Of a stretch of DNA of 64,000 nucleotides, positions 27,771 through 35,785 are shown in pieces. Positions within the stretch are counted from its first letter, which is position 1; the number at the start of each line of letters is the position of its first letter. The notes under the pieces were generated by a model. It was not told the DNA's origin. It was given only the letters and a program-made list of their open reading frames with translations, and ran no database searches. This DNA comes from Chitinophaga sp. SYP-B3965. Lineage in GTDB: Bacteria; Bacteroidota; Bacteroidia; Chitinophagales; Chitinophagaceae. Location of the stretch: positions 62,001-126,000 of the forward strand of contig NZ_WJFD01000006.1 in the NCBI RefSeq assembly GCF_009647655.1. The letters run 5' to 3'. Both the position numbers and the translations under genes were made by a program.

Positions 27771-28094
27771 CTATCTTAAAAATTTAATCAGCTTATCGAT
27801 ATTATTAATAATATACTGTGCAGTGCTGTTATTTTTCTTTGGACCGGTGATCAATTCCCGCACATGTTGTTCCCAATCTTCCATGGCATCTTTTGGCGTA
27901 GTACCACTACCAAATATACCAGCTTCCCTGTCCGGGCCAAGAATACAACAGTAAGCATTACCATCTTCATACACTACCGGCCGAAAAACATAAACAGCCT
28001 GGGAAATAGTTTCGGATTCATAATCTATGAATACCTGATCTACCGGGTTTATCTTCATTTGCTCCATAATGAATGCTATTTCCTTATTAAGCAC
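27771..28094 (-). CDS. small hypothetical protein, HicB-like fold possible
   Basis: A 107-residue cytoplasmic protein. Residues about 30-85 (AVYVFRPVVYEDGNAYCCILG, then IFGSGTTPKDAMEDWEQHVRELI) have the beta-beta-beta-alpha pattern of HicB-type antitoxins, in which a two-strand sheet precedes a helix starting TxxEA. No HicA-like toxin gene lies beside it and there is no DNA-binding extension, so a stand-alone role is more likely. In-frame ATG codons at 28067 and 28058 are alternative starts. It ends just before a strong terminator. Confidence 0.6.
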   Translation of the reverse strand: MLNKEIAFIMEQMKINPVDQVFIDYESETISQAVYVFRPVVYEDGNAYCCILGPDREAGIFGSGTTPKDAMEDWEQHVRELITGPKKNNSTAQYIINNIDKLIKFLR

Positions 28095-28281
28095 AACAAA
28101 TATGCCTACAGGTGGTCAAAACCCTAACAGCAATGGGCAAATCCATATCAGATAGACATATAGATAATAACGTCATACCTCCTGCTCATCATCAACTGCC
28201 GCTTTCATTCCACAATCTGTAGAATTGCTATTGCTGTTTCGATTTCCATGGAGTAAATTAGACCACAATAAATTCCCCGTT

Positions 28282-29166
28282 ATGAACCGTACCTCGTTTT
28301 TTAAAACGCTTATGGCTGTTCCTGCATTGGCGGTTACGCCTAAAATATTACATGCCGCCAGCTTTGCCGCCCCCCATAAGTTAAAGATCAGCCTGAATGC
28401 TTATTCCTTCAACACGCCCTTACGCGATGGCAGTATGACCCTGGATGATATGCTTGAATTTTGTGCCGGCACACCCATTCAGGCAGTAGATATTACCGGT
28501 TATTATTTCCCCGGTTATCCTGCTGTTCCAACAGATGAATACATCTATCATATCAAACGAAAAGCTTTCCGGCTGGGCCTGGATATCAGCGGCACCGGCG
28601 TACGCACTGATTTTACGAACCCTGACAAAACCAAACGGCAGGCAGATGTTCAGCTCACGAAAGATTGGATTGAAGTAGCCGCCAAACTGGGCGCCCCCGT
28701 GATCAGGATATTCTCCGGAACGCAAATGCCCGAAGGCCATAGTTGGGAACAGGTAGCTGCCTGGATGATGGAAGATGTAAAGGCCTGTGTGGAACATGGC
28801 AAAAAATATGGTGTGATAGTAGGAATCCAGAACCATAATGATTTTATTAAAACAGCAGCGCATGTACACCAGATCAGCAAAATGATCAGTTCAGAATGGT
28901 TCGGGATCATCCTGGATACCGGCAGTTATAAAACCGGGGATCCTTATCAGCAGATTGCTGATACTGCCAAATATGCCATCAACTGGCAACTGAAAGAGAA
29001 TGTTTTCATCAATGGCGTGGAACAACCTGCTGATATTAACAGGATCATTAAGGATATCAAAACATCCGGTTACAAAGGTTACCTGCCCATTGAAACATTA
29101 GGAGCCGGTGATCCCAAAGTAAAAGTGCCCGTATTTGTAGAAAAAGTACGGAATGCATTAGATTGA
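28282..29166 (+). CDS. exported sugar phosphate isomerase/epimerase-like TIM barrel
   Basis: A 294-residue protein of the AP_endonuc_2 (xylose isomerase-like) family. The start at 28282 gives MNRTSFFKTLMAVPALAV, a signal sequence ending near HAASF. The barrel carries likely metal ligands in VGIQNHNDF, IILDTGSY and YLPIETLGAGD (last Glu/Asp). Exported members of this family in Bacteroidota act on 3-keto-glycosides or their hydroxy-glycal products; that role is inferred here. An exported Gfo/Idh/MocA oxidoreductase, the usual partner in that chemistry, lies 3 kb away at 32037. Confidence 0.85.
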   Translation: MNRTSFFKTLMAVPALAVTPKILHAASFAAPHKLKISLNAYSFNTPLRDGSMTLDDMLEFCAGTPIQAVDITGYYFPGYPAVPTDEYIYHIKRKAFRLGLDISGTGVRTDFTNPDKTKRQADVQLTKDWIEVAAKLGAPVIRIFSGTQMPEGHSWEQVAAWMMEDVKACVEHGKKYGVIVGIQNHNDFIKTAAHVHQISKMISSEWFGIILDTGSYKTGDPYQQIADTAKYAINWQLKENVFINGVEQPADINRIIKDIKTSGYKGYLPIETLGAGDPKVKVPVFVEKVRNALD

Positions 29167-29198
29167 TCTTCAACATTTTATAAAAAATATTCCGAAAG

Positions 29199-29208
29199 CT
29201 GTCCAATT
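29199..29208 (+). promoter_or_regulatory. candidate ECF42 sigma -35 box (copy 1)
   Basis: CTGTCCAATT lies 61 bases before the first AhpD-like gene and recurs exactly at 31398-31407 before the second. TGTCCA is close to the TGTCGA -35 motif described, as I recall, for ECF42 sigma factors. The -10 half cannot be fixed with certainty. Confidence 0.45.
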
Positions 29209-29268
29209 CCTGTCCATCCGATCATTATTGGGGTGTAATTCATCATTAAACCAATAATAACAACGAAT

Positions 29269-29730
29269 ATGGAACAGAGAATTAATGTTTTCGAAAAAGG
29301 ATTGGCTGCTATGAAATCCTTGTATGGTGTAGGCGGCTATTTAGCCAAATCATCCGTTGAAAAACCCCTTTTAAACCTGATCTATTTCAGGGTATCCCAG
29401 ATCAATGGCTGTGCTTACTGTCTTGACATGCATTCAAAAGATCTCCGCGCAACAGGAGAAACAGAACAACGTCTTTATGGCCTGAGCGCATGGCGCGAAA
29501 CACCGTATTTCTCAGAAAGGGAACAGGCTGCACTTTCATGGGCTGAATCCGTTACTAACCTGAAAGAAGGTAATGTATCAGATGAAGTATACTACCTGGT
29601 GCGCAAACAATTTTCTGAAGAAGAACTGATAGACCTCACACTGGCTGTTACCACCATCAATACATACAACCGTATTAACATTGCCTTCAGGGTTATTCCC
29701 GGTGATTACAAACCCGGACAGTATAAATAA
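29269..29730 (+). CDS. carboxymuconolactone decarboxylase/AhpD-like protein
   Basis: A 153-residue helical protein of the CMD family. The redox motif CAYCLDMH gives Cys48, Cys51 and His55, the AhpD-type active site, so it probably acts as a peroxidase or disulfide-exchange protein in the cytoplasm. It heads a cluster with a DGPF/YCII protein and an ECF42 sigma factor on the same strand and is preceded by a candidate target box of that sigma factor. Confidence 0.92.
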   Translation: MEQRINVFEKGLAAMKSLYGVGGYLAKSSVEKPLLNLIYFRVSQINGCAYCLDMHSKDLRATGETEQRLYGLSAWRETPYFSEREQAALSWAESVTNLKEGNVSDEVYYLVRKQFSEEELIDLTLAVTTINTYNRINIAFRVIPGDYKPGQYK

Positions 29731-29771
29731 TATTTTTCCCTACATTCGATAACTATTAAAATAAAAACGAC

Positions 29772-30107
29772 ATGAAAGAGTTCGCTTTATTGTTCAGACA
29801 ACCCAGCTACGATCACAGCAAAACACCGGCAGATGAAATGAAGGCGCTTTCAAAAAAGTGGCAGGATTGGGTAGGCGGCATAGCAGCCCAGGGTAAATTA
29901 GGCAGCGGCAGCCTTCGTCTTTCATTGGAAGGCAAAGTATTGAAAGCTGGTGGCGTTATTACAGATGGTCCATTTGTGGAGATCAGGGAACTGCTGGGTA
30001 GTTTTATAACCGTTAAAGCAGATACACTGGAAGAAGCTACCACATTAGCCCATGGCTGTCCCGCATTGGATGCTAATGGCAGTGTAGAGATCCGCGCTAT
30101 TATGTAA
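29772..30107 (+). CDS. YCII/DGPF domain protein
   Basis: A 111-residue protein with the DGPF motif (ITDGPFVEIRELLGSF at about 60-75), the mark of the YCII-related family. Such proteins regularly accompany ECF41- and ECF42-type sigma genes. Their biochemical role is not settled. It sits 41 bases after the AhpD-like gene and 47 bases before the sigma gene, all on one strand. Confidence 0.92.
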   Translation: MKEFALLFRQPSYDHSKTPADEMKALSKKWQDWVGGIAAQGKLGSGSLRLSLEGKVLKAGGVITDGPFVEIRELLGSFITVKADTLEEATTLAHGCPALDANGSVEIRAIM

Positions 30108-30115
30108 ACATATCA

Positions 30116-30144
30116 GATCCCCGCTCTTTACAGGAGTGGGGATC
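30116..30144 (+). other. hairpin before the ECF42 sigma gene
   Basis: Arms at 30116-30126 and 30134-30144 pair over 11 positions with one G-U, a seven-base loop, and a weak T-rich tail ending 10 bases before the sigma start. It could be a leaky terminator or lower translation of the sigma gene. Confidence 0.5.
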
Positions 30145-30154
30145 ATCATTTCTT

Positions 30155-31381
30155 ATGAAGAACGACTTAAAAAATTTATTCCAGCAGGAATTTGCCAAAA
30201 TGGTGGCGGTGATCAGTAAACTATACGGATTACAACACATAGAAATAGCAGAAGATATTGTGAGTGAAACCTTTCTGCTGGCCACGGAAACATGGGAAAC
30301 AAAAGGTATTCCGCAAAACCCCACTGCCTGGCTTTACCTCGTAGCCAAACAAAAAACATTACATCACTTCAGAAGGAACAAGATCTTCGCTGAAAAGATA
30401 AAACCCGCCCTCACTGCCAGCCAGGAAAAAGAAGATGAAATGGCCGAACTGAACTTTTCCCAGGAGAATATTAAAGACAGCCAGTTACAGATGCTCTTTG
30501 CCGTCTGCAATCCCGCCATTGCCAGTGAAGCCCAGATAGGGCTGGCATTACGGATACTTTGCGGTTTTGGTATTGATGAAATAGCAGAAGCATTTTTGTC
30601 CAACAAAGAAACCATCAACAAAAGATTATTCCGGGCAAAGGATAAACTGCGCACGGAAAACATAAAGATGGAACTACCATCAGAAAGTGAAATAACCAAA
30701 CGGCTGGATAACGTTTTACATATTATCTACCTGTTATTCAACGAAGGATATTACTCCCAGACACAAAACCAGATCCTGCAAAAAGACCTCTGCCTGGAAG
30801 CCATGCGGCTGGGCGTGATGCTCACTGCATACGAAAAGACCAACCTGCCCAAAACAAATGCCCTGATGGCCCTGATGTGTTTTCACGCCTCCCGTTTCAG
30901 CGCCCGGCAAACAAATGAAGATACTCTCGTATTATACGAGCAACAGAACGAAGCACTCTGGGATACAGCACTGATCAATCAGGGCCGGTATTTCCTGGAC
31001 CTCTCTGCCCAGGGGAATGAGATCAGCTCTTATCACCTGGAAGCTAAAATTGCCTTCTGGCATTGCATCAAAGAAGACACGAAAGAAAAATGGGAGGAGA
31101 TCCTCCAATTATACAATCAACTGCTGATGGTGAATTATTCGCCTAGCGTTGCCCTCAACAGGACCTTTGCCCTCTATAAAGCAGACGGCCCAAAGATCGC
31201 ACTGGCAGAAGCGGAAAAACTCAAACTGGAAAACAACCATTTCTACCACCTGCTGCTGGGAGAACTCTACAAGGACATTGATAACCGGAAAGCCTTATCC
31301 AACCTGCAAAAGGCGTATGATCTGGCCAAAACCCAACCAGAAAAACAAGGGATAAAAGAGAAGATCGAACAACTTTCTTAA
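30155..31381 (+). CDS. ECF42-type RNA polymerase sigma factor with C-terminal DUF6596
   Basis: A 408-residue sigma factor. Sigma region 2 spans about 10-80 (AEDIVSETFLLA, NPTAWLYLVAKQKTLHHFRR) and region 4 about 110-170 (EIAEAFLSNKETINKRLFRAKDKL). The long C-terminal extension (about 180-400) contains the YLLFNEGY motif at 192-199 typical of DUF6596 and then TPR-like helices. This layout and the nearby DGPF gene define ECF42; such factors have no classical anti-sigma, and the extension is thought to control activity. Probable targets are the two AhpD-like genes that share an upstream box. Confidence 0.93.
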   Translation: MKNDLKNLFQQEFAKMVAVISKLYGLQHIEIAEDIVSETFLLATETWETKGIPQNPTAWLYLVAKQKTLHHFRRNKIFAEKIKPALTASQEKEDEMAELNFSQENIKDSQLQMLFAVCNPAIASEAQIGLALRILCGFGIDEIAEAFLSNKETINKRLFRAKDKLRTENIKMELPSESEITKRLDNVLHIIYLLFNEGYYSQTQNQILQKDLCLEAMRLGVMLTAYEKTNLPKTNALMALMCFHASRFSARQTNEDTLVLYEQQNEALWDTALINQGRYFLDLSAQGNEISSYHLEAKIAFWHCIKEDTKEKWEEILQLYNQLLMVNYSPSVALNRTFALYKADGPKIALAEAEKLKLENNHFYHLLLGELYKDIDNRKALSNLQKAYDLAKTQPEKQGIKEKIEQLS

Positions 31382-31397
31382 AAATATTTTCGGTGAC

Positions 31398-31407
31398 CTG
31401 TCCAATT
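31398..31407 (+). promoter_or_regulatory. candidate ECF42 sigma -35 box (copy 2)
   Basis: The same ten bases CTGTCCAATT as at 29199-29208 lie 38 bases before the second AhpD-like gene. Chance recurrence next to two genes of the same family around one sigma gene is unlikely. Confidence 0.45.
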
Positions 31408-31444
31408 TTGCGTTGCTCAGTCCTCATTAAGGAAACAACATAAA

Positions 31445-32002
31445 ATGGAAACTACATTTTTGCCTCCTATCGAAAAGCCTCAGGGGCTGATCATGAAACT
31501 CGTTTTCTTCTTTACACGCCGTCAGTTCGGCAAAGTACTGATGCCACTGAAAGTACATACTGCCCGGTTGCCGCTTGCATTCGGTATGTTCTATGGAAAG
31601 GTCTCCCAGCTGGACAAAAAACTGCAACTGCCTCAGGAACTGGCTTCACTGATCCGTGTACAGGTAGCCCGCATCAATATTTGTCTTTTTTGTATAGACA
31701 CCGGTCGCTGGGCTGCTGCCAAAGCCTCTATGAATGAAGCCAAATTCGATGCTTTGGATAAATACACCACGAGTTCCCTGTTTTCAGATAAAGAGCGTGC
31801 AGCACTGGATTATGTAACGGGGCTAACGAAAGACAAAACAGTGAACCCGATCGTTTTCAAACGCATGGCAGCTTATTATTCTGAGCAGGAAGTGTGTGAG
31901 ATCGTTTGGTTAGTAGCCAGTGAGCATCTTTATAATCTCACCAATATCGGGTTGAATATTCACTCAGATATGCTTTGCGATATCACTAAAAGGAATAAAT
32001 AA
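31445..32002 (+). CDS. carboxymuconolactone decarboxylase-like protein
   Basis: A 185-residue relative of the AhpD family. The redox motif is CLFC (Cys80, Cys83), but the His usually found four residues after the second Cys is replaced (IDTGR follows), so peroxidase chemistry may be altered. It is the last gene of the ECF42 cluster, has its own copy of the CTGTCCAATT box, and ends at a strong two-way terminator. Confidence 0.88.
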   Translation: METTFLPPIEKPQGLIMKLVFFFTRRQFGKVLMPLKVHTARLPLAFGMFYGKVSQLDKKLQLPQELASLIRVQVARINICLFCIDTGRWAAAKASMNEAKFDALDKYTTSSLFSDKERAALDYVTGLTKDKTVNPIVFKRMAAYYSEQEVCEIVWLVASEHLYNLTNIGLNIHSDMLCDITKRNK

Positions 32003-32038
32003 AAAAAGGGGGCTGGTATGTGCCAGCCCCTTTTTTTT
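32001..32038. terminator. bidirectional terminator between convergent genes
   Basis: An 8-bp GC-rich stem, GGGGCTGG (32009-32016) with CCAGCCCC (32023-32030), is flanked by seven A on the left and eight T on the right, so it works in both directions. It fills nearly the whole 34-base gap, and its T-run merges with the stop codon of the oxidoreductase gene. Confidence 0.93.
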
Positions 32039-33113
32039 ACAATACGATCCGCTTACCAGTTGCTGCAGATCGCTTTGCAGCATCCAGTATCTCCATCACA
32101 ATCATATTATACTTCAAAGAAGAAAGATCATCTGTACCAGGCAGTTCATTACGAAGCACCGCCGTTAAATAAACGATAGGATCATTAAAAGGTGCTTTCA
32201 ATGGTTCTGCTACCTTCACACCTTTTTTATTCTCCCGCATGCGGCTGGTGATATTCACACCATCCAATGCATGCAGATAACCCGTTACACCAAACACTTC
32301 CAGGTCCTTGATAGAAAACGGCCAGTTCCAGGAAGCTTCAATAAGCCCTGTGGCGCCAGGATATTCTACGAGGATCGTAGCATCATCATCCACTTTAGGA
32401 TACACATCTGGCTTGTAACGCCTGGTGACAGCCGTTACGGCGATAGGGCGTTGTCCTTTCATCAACCAGGTCATCAGATCTGCACCATAACAGCCGAAAT
32501 CATTCAAAGCCCCTGCCCCATTCAAAACAGGATCTGTGAGCCAGCTTAAGAATTCTGCACTGCAACCAATCTCTTTGGGTCCCTGATGTCCGTCATGCAC
32601 CACCATCTTTTTGATCTGGCCGATGCTGTCTTTGCTGATCGTATTATACACATCATGGTAGGATGCATACCAGGTAGTCTCAAAATTAGTGAGCACCTTG
32701 ATCTTATATTGTGTGGCCAGTTTTTCTATTTCCTTTGCCTGTTGCAAAGTAGCAGCCAATGGTTTTTCCACCATTACAGGGATACCAAGTGGTGCACAAA
32801 CCTGTACAACTTTCAGATGTTCTCCTACTGCATTGTATCCAACTACCACATCTGGTTTCTTTGATACTAAAGCCTTCTTAAGATCATCATAGAAAAGAGA
32901 ATCCGGCAGGCGATATTGTTTAGCATATTTTAGCTGTAATTGCTTGTTGGGTTCTACAATACCAATAATATTCACTTTACCTTGCGTGTACTGCCGCAAA
33001 ATGCCATGGATATGATCATGGTTTAAACCGGCCACCACTACTTTGATGGGTCCCTGGGCTAAACTGGCTGTATACACGCCTATTAACAAAAAGAAGAAGA
33101 AAAAGGATTTCAT
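32037..33113 (-). CDS. exported Gfo/Idh/MocA family oxidoreductase
   Basis: A 358-residue oxidoreductase with a signal peptide (MKSFFFFFLLIGVYTASLAQ) and a Rossmann domain (about 24-145: VVVAGLNHDHIHGI, VMVEKPLA with the conserved EKP at about 117). The C-terminal half is the alpha/beta dimerisation domain. Family members use tightly bound NAD(P)+ to oxidise sugars; exported ones make or use 3-keto sugars in Bacteroidota. It is divergent from a LysR gene and may pair with the exported isomerase at 28282. Confidence 0.9.
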   Translation of the reverse strand: MKSFFFFFLLIGVYTASLAQGPIKVVVAGLNHDHIHGILRQYTQGKVNIIGIVEPNKQLQLKYAKQYRLPDSLFYDDLKKALVSKKPDVVVGYNAVGEHLKVVQVCAPLGIPVMVEKPLAATLQQAKEIEKLATQYKIKVLTNFETTWYASYHDVYNTISKDSIGQIKKMVVHDGHQGPKEIGCSAEFLSWLTDPVLNGAGALNDFGCYGADLMTWLMKGQRPIAVTAVTRRYKPDVYPKVDDDATILVEYPGATGLIEASWNWPFSIKDLEVFGVTGYLHALDGVNITSRMRENKKGVKVAEPLKAPFNDPIVYLTAVLRNELPGTDDLSSLKYNMIVMEILDAAKRSAATGKRIVL

Positions 33114-33186
33114 GCGGCTTGTTTTAAAATAACAAAATACAGCTGAAATTCTTAATTTTTCGATACTTTGTTTAAAATGTGATATT

Positions 33187-34083
33187 ATGCTGTCTACCCG
33201 TCACGAGGTTTTCATGGAAGTTGCCCACCAGAAGAGCTTCTCAAAGGCCAGCCAGGTATTGTTCATTTCCCAGCCGGCTGTGAGCAATCATATAAAAGGA
33301 CTGGAAGAACAATACAAGACCAAATTGTTTGAAAGGAAAGGTTTGCAGATAGAGCTCACGGAAGCAGGTAACTTACTCTATAACCGCTTGTTAGCCGTGC
33401 GGCTCATACAAAAGGAAACAGAGTTTGATATTTCTGTGATGCACGACAAGCAACAGGCCACTGGTATCTTAAACCTCGGCGCCAGTACTACTGCTGCCCT
33501 GTATATCCTGCCACGCGTAATGTCTGCCTTTCACAGGGAATACCCGCAGGTAGACATCTCCCTGCTAAACAGGAACAGTGAGATCGTTTTGCAGGCGCTG
33601 CTGGACAAAGAGATCAATATCGGTGTTACGGAAGAAAAGGGCAAACTCACCAACATTACTTACCAGCCTTTCGTGAAAGATCAGATCGTAGCAGTATGCA
33701 GTCAGGATAATCCCCTCGCAAAGAAGAAATCCTACTCTCTTAAAGAATTGTTAAATATGTCCGTAGCTATACGGGAAAGAGGCAGCGGCACACTGGAAGC
33801 TATTAAGAAAGGACTGTCCAAAAGCAAGATCCGCCTGAATGACCTGAAAATAAAAATACGGCTGGGCGGTACGGAAGCCCTGAAAAACTTCCTGCTGGAA
33901 TCAGATTGTGTAGGATTCCTCTCCACCCGCTCCATTATGAAAGAGCTGCAGCACGGGGAACTGGTGATCCTTCAGTTTGAAGGCCTGCGCATTGAACGGA
34001 ACTTCTATTTTATCCAGCGGAAGGGCGAAACCAGTGAATTGAACAAGCGTTTTATAAAAATGGCCAGATCGCTCTATAACTAA
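33187..34083 (+). CDS. LysR family transcriptional regulator
   Basis: A 298-residue regulator with an N-terminal winged helix-turn-helix (SFSKASQVLFISQPAVSNHIKGLEEQYKTKLFERKG, residues about 18-52) and a substrate-binding domain of type II periplasmic fold (about 90-295). It resembles CysL/YwfK-type regulators. It diverges from the exported oxidoreductase gene, with 73 bases between starts, and may control it. The effector is unknown. Confidence 0.93.
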   Translation: MLSTRHEVFMEVAHQKSFSKASQVLFISQPAVSNHIKGLEEQYKTKLFERKGLQIELTEAGNLLYNRLLAVRLIQKETEFDISVMHDKQQATGILNLGASTTAALYILPRVMSAFHREYPQVDISLLNRNSEIVLQALLDKEINIGVTEEKGKLTNITYQPFVKDQIVAVCSQDNPLAKKKSYSLKELLNMSVAIRERGSGTLEAIKKGLSKSKIRLNDLKIKIRLGGTEALKNFLLESDCVGFLSTRSIMKELQHGELVILQFEGLRIERNFYFIQRKGETSELNKRFIKMARSLYN

Positions 34084-34158
34084 TAGTTATAGGTCATAAC
34101 ATTTACATATAGTTATAGTTATACACTAAAGCATACATTTACAACACAATCGTGCTTT

Positions 34159-34395
34159 ATGAACATGCTTTTTTATTACGAAGAAATATATAATGCGGCT
34201 ATTGAAAGGATCAATAAACTCGTTAACCTGTCAGAAAATCTCACACATAGATTAAACCGGCTGATCACCCAGGAAGACATAGATGTGGTAACAGAAAGAA
34301 GTATGTTTTCCTCAGGTAATGTTTTATGTCCTGATGCTGCTGCAGAATATGCCGGTATCAGCAAACTACTGGAACTGGATATGCAGGAAGAATAG
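34159..34395 (+). CDS. small hypothetical protein
   Basis: A 78-residue acidic protein, mostly helical (YYEEIYNAAIERINKLVNLSENL), which I do not recognise. It has no signal or membrane segment. The 75-base leader after the LysR gene holds three copies of ATAGTTATA, which supports a real transcription unit. The coding case rests on an intact frame and plausible composition only. Confidence 0.5.
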   Translation: MNMLFYYEEIYNAAIERINKLVNLSENLTHRLNRLITQEDIDVVTERSMFSSGNVLCPDAAAEYAGISKLLELDMQEE

Positions 34396-34453
34396 TATCT
34401 CTCTTAAATGTTGCAGAATTGTTAAAGTACCACTAACCAACAAGAGTTGGGGC

Positions 34454-34461
34454 TACCTTTG
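34454..34461 (+). promoter_or_regulatory. candidate -7 element of the hemolysin III gene
   Basis: TACCTTTG matches TAnnTTTG and lies 16 bases before the ATG at 34477. It is downstream of the in-frame TTG at 34447 and so argues for the ATG start and a very short leader. Confidence 0.45.
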
Positions 34462-34476
34462 CCAAAATTCGCGGAA

Positions 34477-35121
34477 ATGGCAATGTTACTGCAGCAGACA
34501 AAATACAGTCGTAAACAGGAATTAGTGAACGGTCTCATTCATGCTTTCGGGATCGTTTTTGGCTTTAGTGCATTACCGGTACTGACAGGTATCGCTGCAA
34601 CACATGGCAACACACCAGGTATCGTAGGAGCCGGCATTTACAGCTTTTGCTTTATCTTGCTCTTCACCTGCTCCACCGTTTATCATCTCTCCCAGGAACC
34701 AGCCGTAAAAAAGCTCTTCCTCGTATTTGATCACATCAGCATTTACTTCCTTATAGCAGGTACTTACACACCCTTCCTGCTCGTATATATGAACAATGCC
34801 TTTGGCATCACCCTGCTCTCTGTATTATGGGGACTTACCTTAGTAGGCATCATCTTCAAAACATGGTTCACCGGCAGGTTCGATATCATCTCTACCATCA
34901 TTTACCTGCTTATGGGCTGGATCCTGGTAGTAGGCGGAAGAAGGTTCTTTACAGACCTCCCCGTTTCCGTGATCACCCTGCTGTGTATTGGTGGCGGTTT
35001 GTATTCCATCGGCGTATATTTTTACATCCGGGATAAACGCACCTATACCCATGCCATATGGCATGGACTGGTATTAGCTGCAGCAGTCTGTCATTATGTA
35101 GCTGTGTTGTTAACTATGTAG
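34477..35121 (+). CDS. hemolysin III / PAQR family membrane protein
   Basis: A 214-residue integral membrane protein of the YqfA/hemolysin III (PAQR) family with seven predicted helices. It has the family's conserved residues: ELVNGLIHAFGIVFG (His near the first helix), STVYHLSQ, FDHISIYFLIAGTYTPF and HAIWHGLVLAAAVCHY. The His/Asp/Ser set binds zinc in relatives, some of which act as ceramidase-like hydrolases. True haemolytic activity is unproven. The 3' end overlaps the convergent gene at 35110 by 12 bases. Confidence 0.93.
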   Translation: MAMLLQQTKYSRKQELVNGLIHAFGIVFGFSALPVLTGIAATHGNTPGIVGAGIYSFCFILLFTCSTVYHLSQEPAVKKLFLVFDHISIYFLIAGTYTPFLLVYMNNAFGITLLSVLWGLTLVGIIFKTWFTGRFDIISTIIYLLMGWILVVGGRRFFTDLPVSVITLLCIGGGLYSIGVYFYIRDKRTYTHAIWHGLVLAAAVCHYVAVLLTM

Positions 35122-35583
35122 TTTGCTAAAGTACATGTACCAGTTAGTTTCCCATGTTACGCCACCATCTGCAGAAAAAGCCTGGCTCCAAACCGGGTTA
35201 TCCGGATCGGTAGCATCCCAGCGGAATTCCACATCCATTAATTCCCCCCGCAGCATTTCTTTTCCATAGAAAATGCCCACTTTGTTTTCGAAGGCGCCCA
35301 CAACAGGCGTATCCAGCTGGCCACGTGCATTATCAGCCCAGTAGATATTCCAAAGCTGTGTTTCCAGGTTGAATAAGCGGAGTGTGAGTCCGGCAAAAGT
35401 ACCCGCATGAAATTGCCCGATGTTCCCGATGCCATTTAGGATCTTCGTTACATCATCGGTAGCAGGAAATTCTTCCCATTCATCATTTTGCTGTAAACGG
35501 ATCTTTAATTTGCGGTTGCGGATAGCCCATTTCCCGATCAGGAAATCAAAGTCCTCCGCAGAAGAGGTAGTGATAATGCTCAT
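35110..35583 (-). CDS. hypothetical protein, DUF1579/calycin-like
   Basis: A 157-residue cytoplasmic protein with the opening DFDFLIGKWAIRNRKLK, as in DUF1579-type proteins, in which FLxGxW begins a small beta barrel. The remaining strands alternate hydrophobic residues (LTLRLFNLETQLWNIYWAD) and end FRWDATDPDNPVWSQAFSADGG. It probably binds a small hydrophobic ligand. No catalytic residues are apparent. Confidence 0.75.
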   Translation of the reverse strand: MSIITTSSAEDFDFLIGKWAIRNRKLKIRLQQNDEWEEFPATDDVTKILNGIGNIGQFHAGTFAGLTLRLFNLETQLWNIYWADNARGQLDTPVVGAFENKVGIFYGKEMLRGELMDVEFRWDATDPDNPVWSQAFSADGGVTWETNWYMYFSKLHS

Positions 35584-35710
35584 AAATAGATTTTGGATGT
35601 GTATGTTATACTGATAGCATTTTAACCCGGCCGAAAAAGGTCATTTGTTGTGTACAGGTTCGATACGTGTTTGATTGGGCTTCGTTCCGGCAAAAAGGTA
35701 AAATAGCATC

Positions 35711-35747
35711 AAAAAGAGGTTGCCTCAAATAAATGAGACAACCTCTT
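35711..35747 (-). terminator. terminator of the TPR-DUF2971 gene
   Basis: Arms at 35714-35727 and 35734-35747 form a 14-position stem with a six-base loop. The only plus-strand mismatch becomes a U-G pair in minus-strand RNA, and TTTTT follows on that strand, 39 bases after the stop at 35786. Confidence 0.82.
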
Positions 35748-35785
35748 ATCTAAAAATACGCTTTTCTGTGGAATCCTGCAAGTGG

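Noticed and set aside
27771..28094. HicAB toxin-antitoxin system
   Set aside because: The protein has a HicB-like pattern, but no HicA-like gene lies on either side.
33114..33186. Inverted repeat TTTTAAAATAACAAA / TTTGTTTAAAA as a LysR operator
   Set aside because: The arms match only with a four-base insertion and the region is A/T-rich, so chance pairing is likely.
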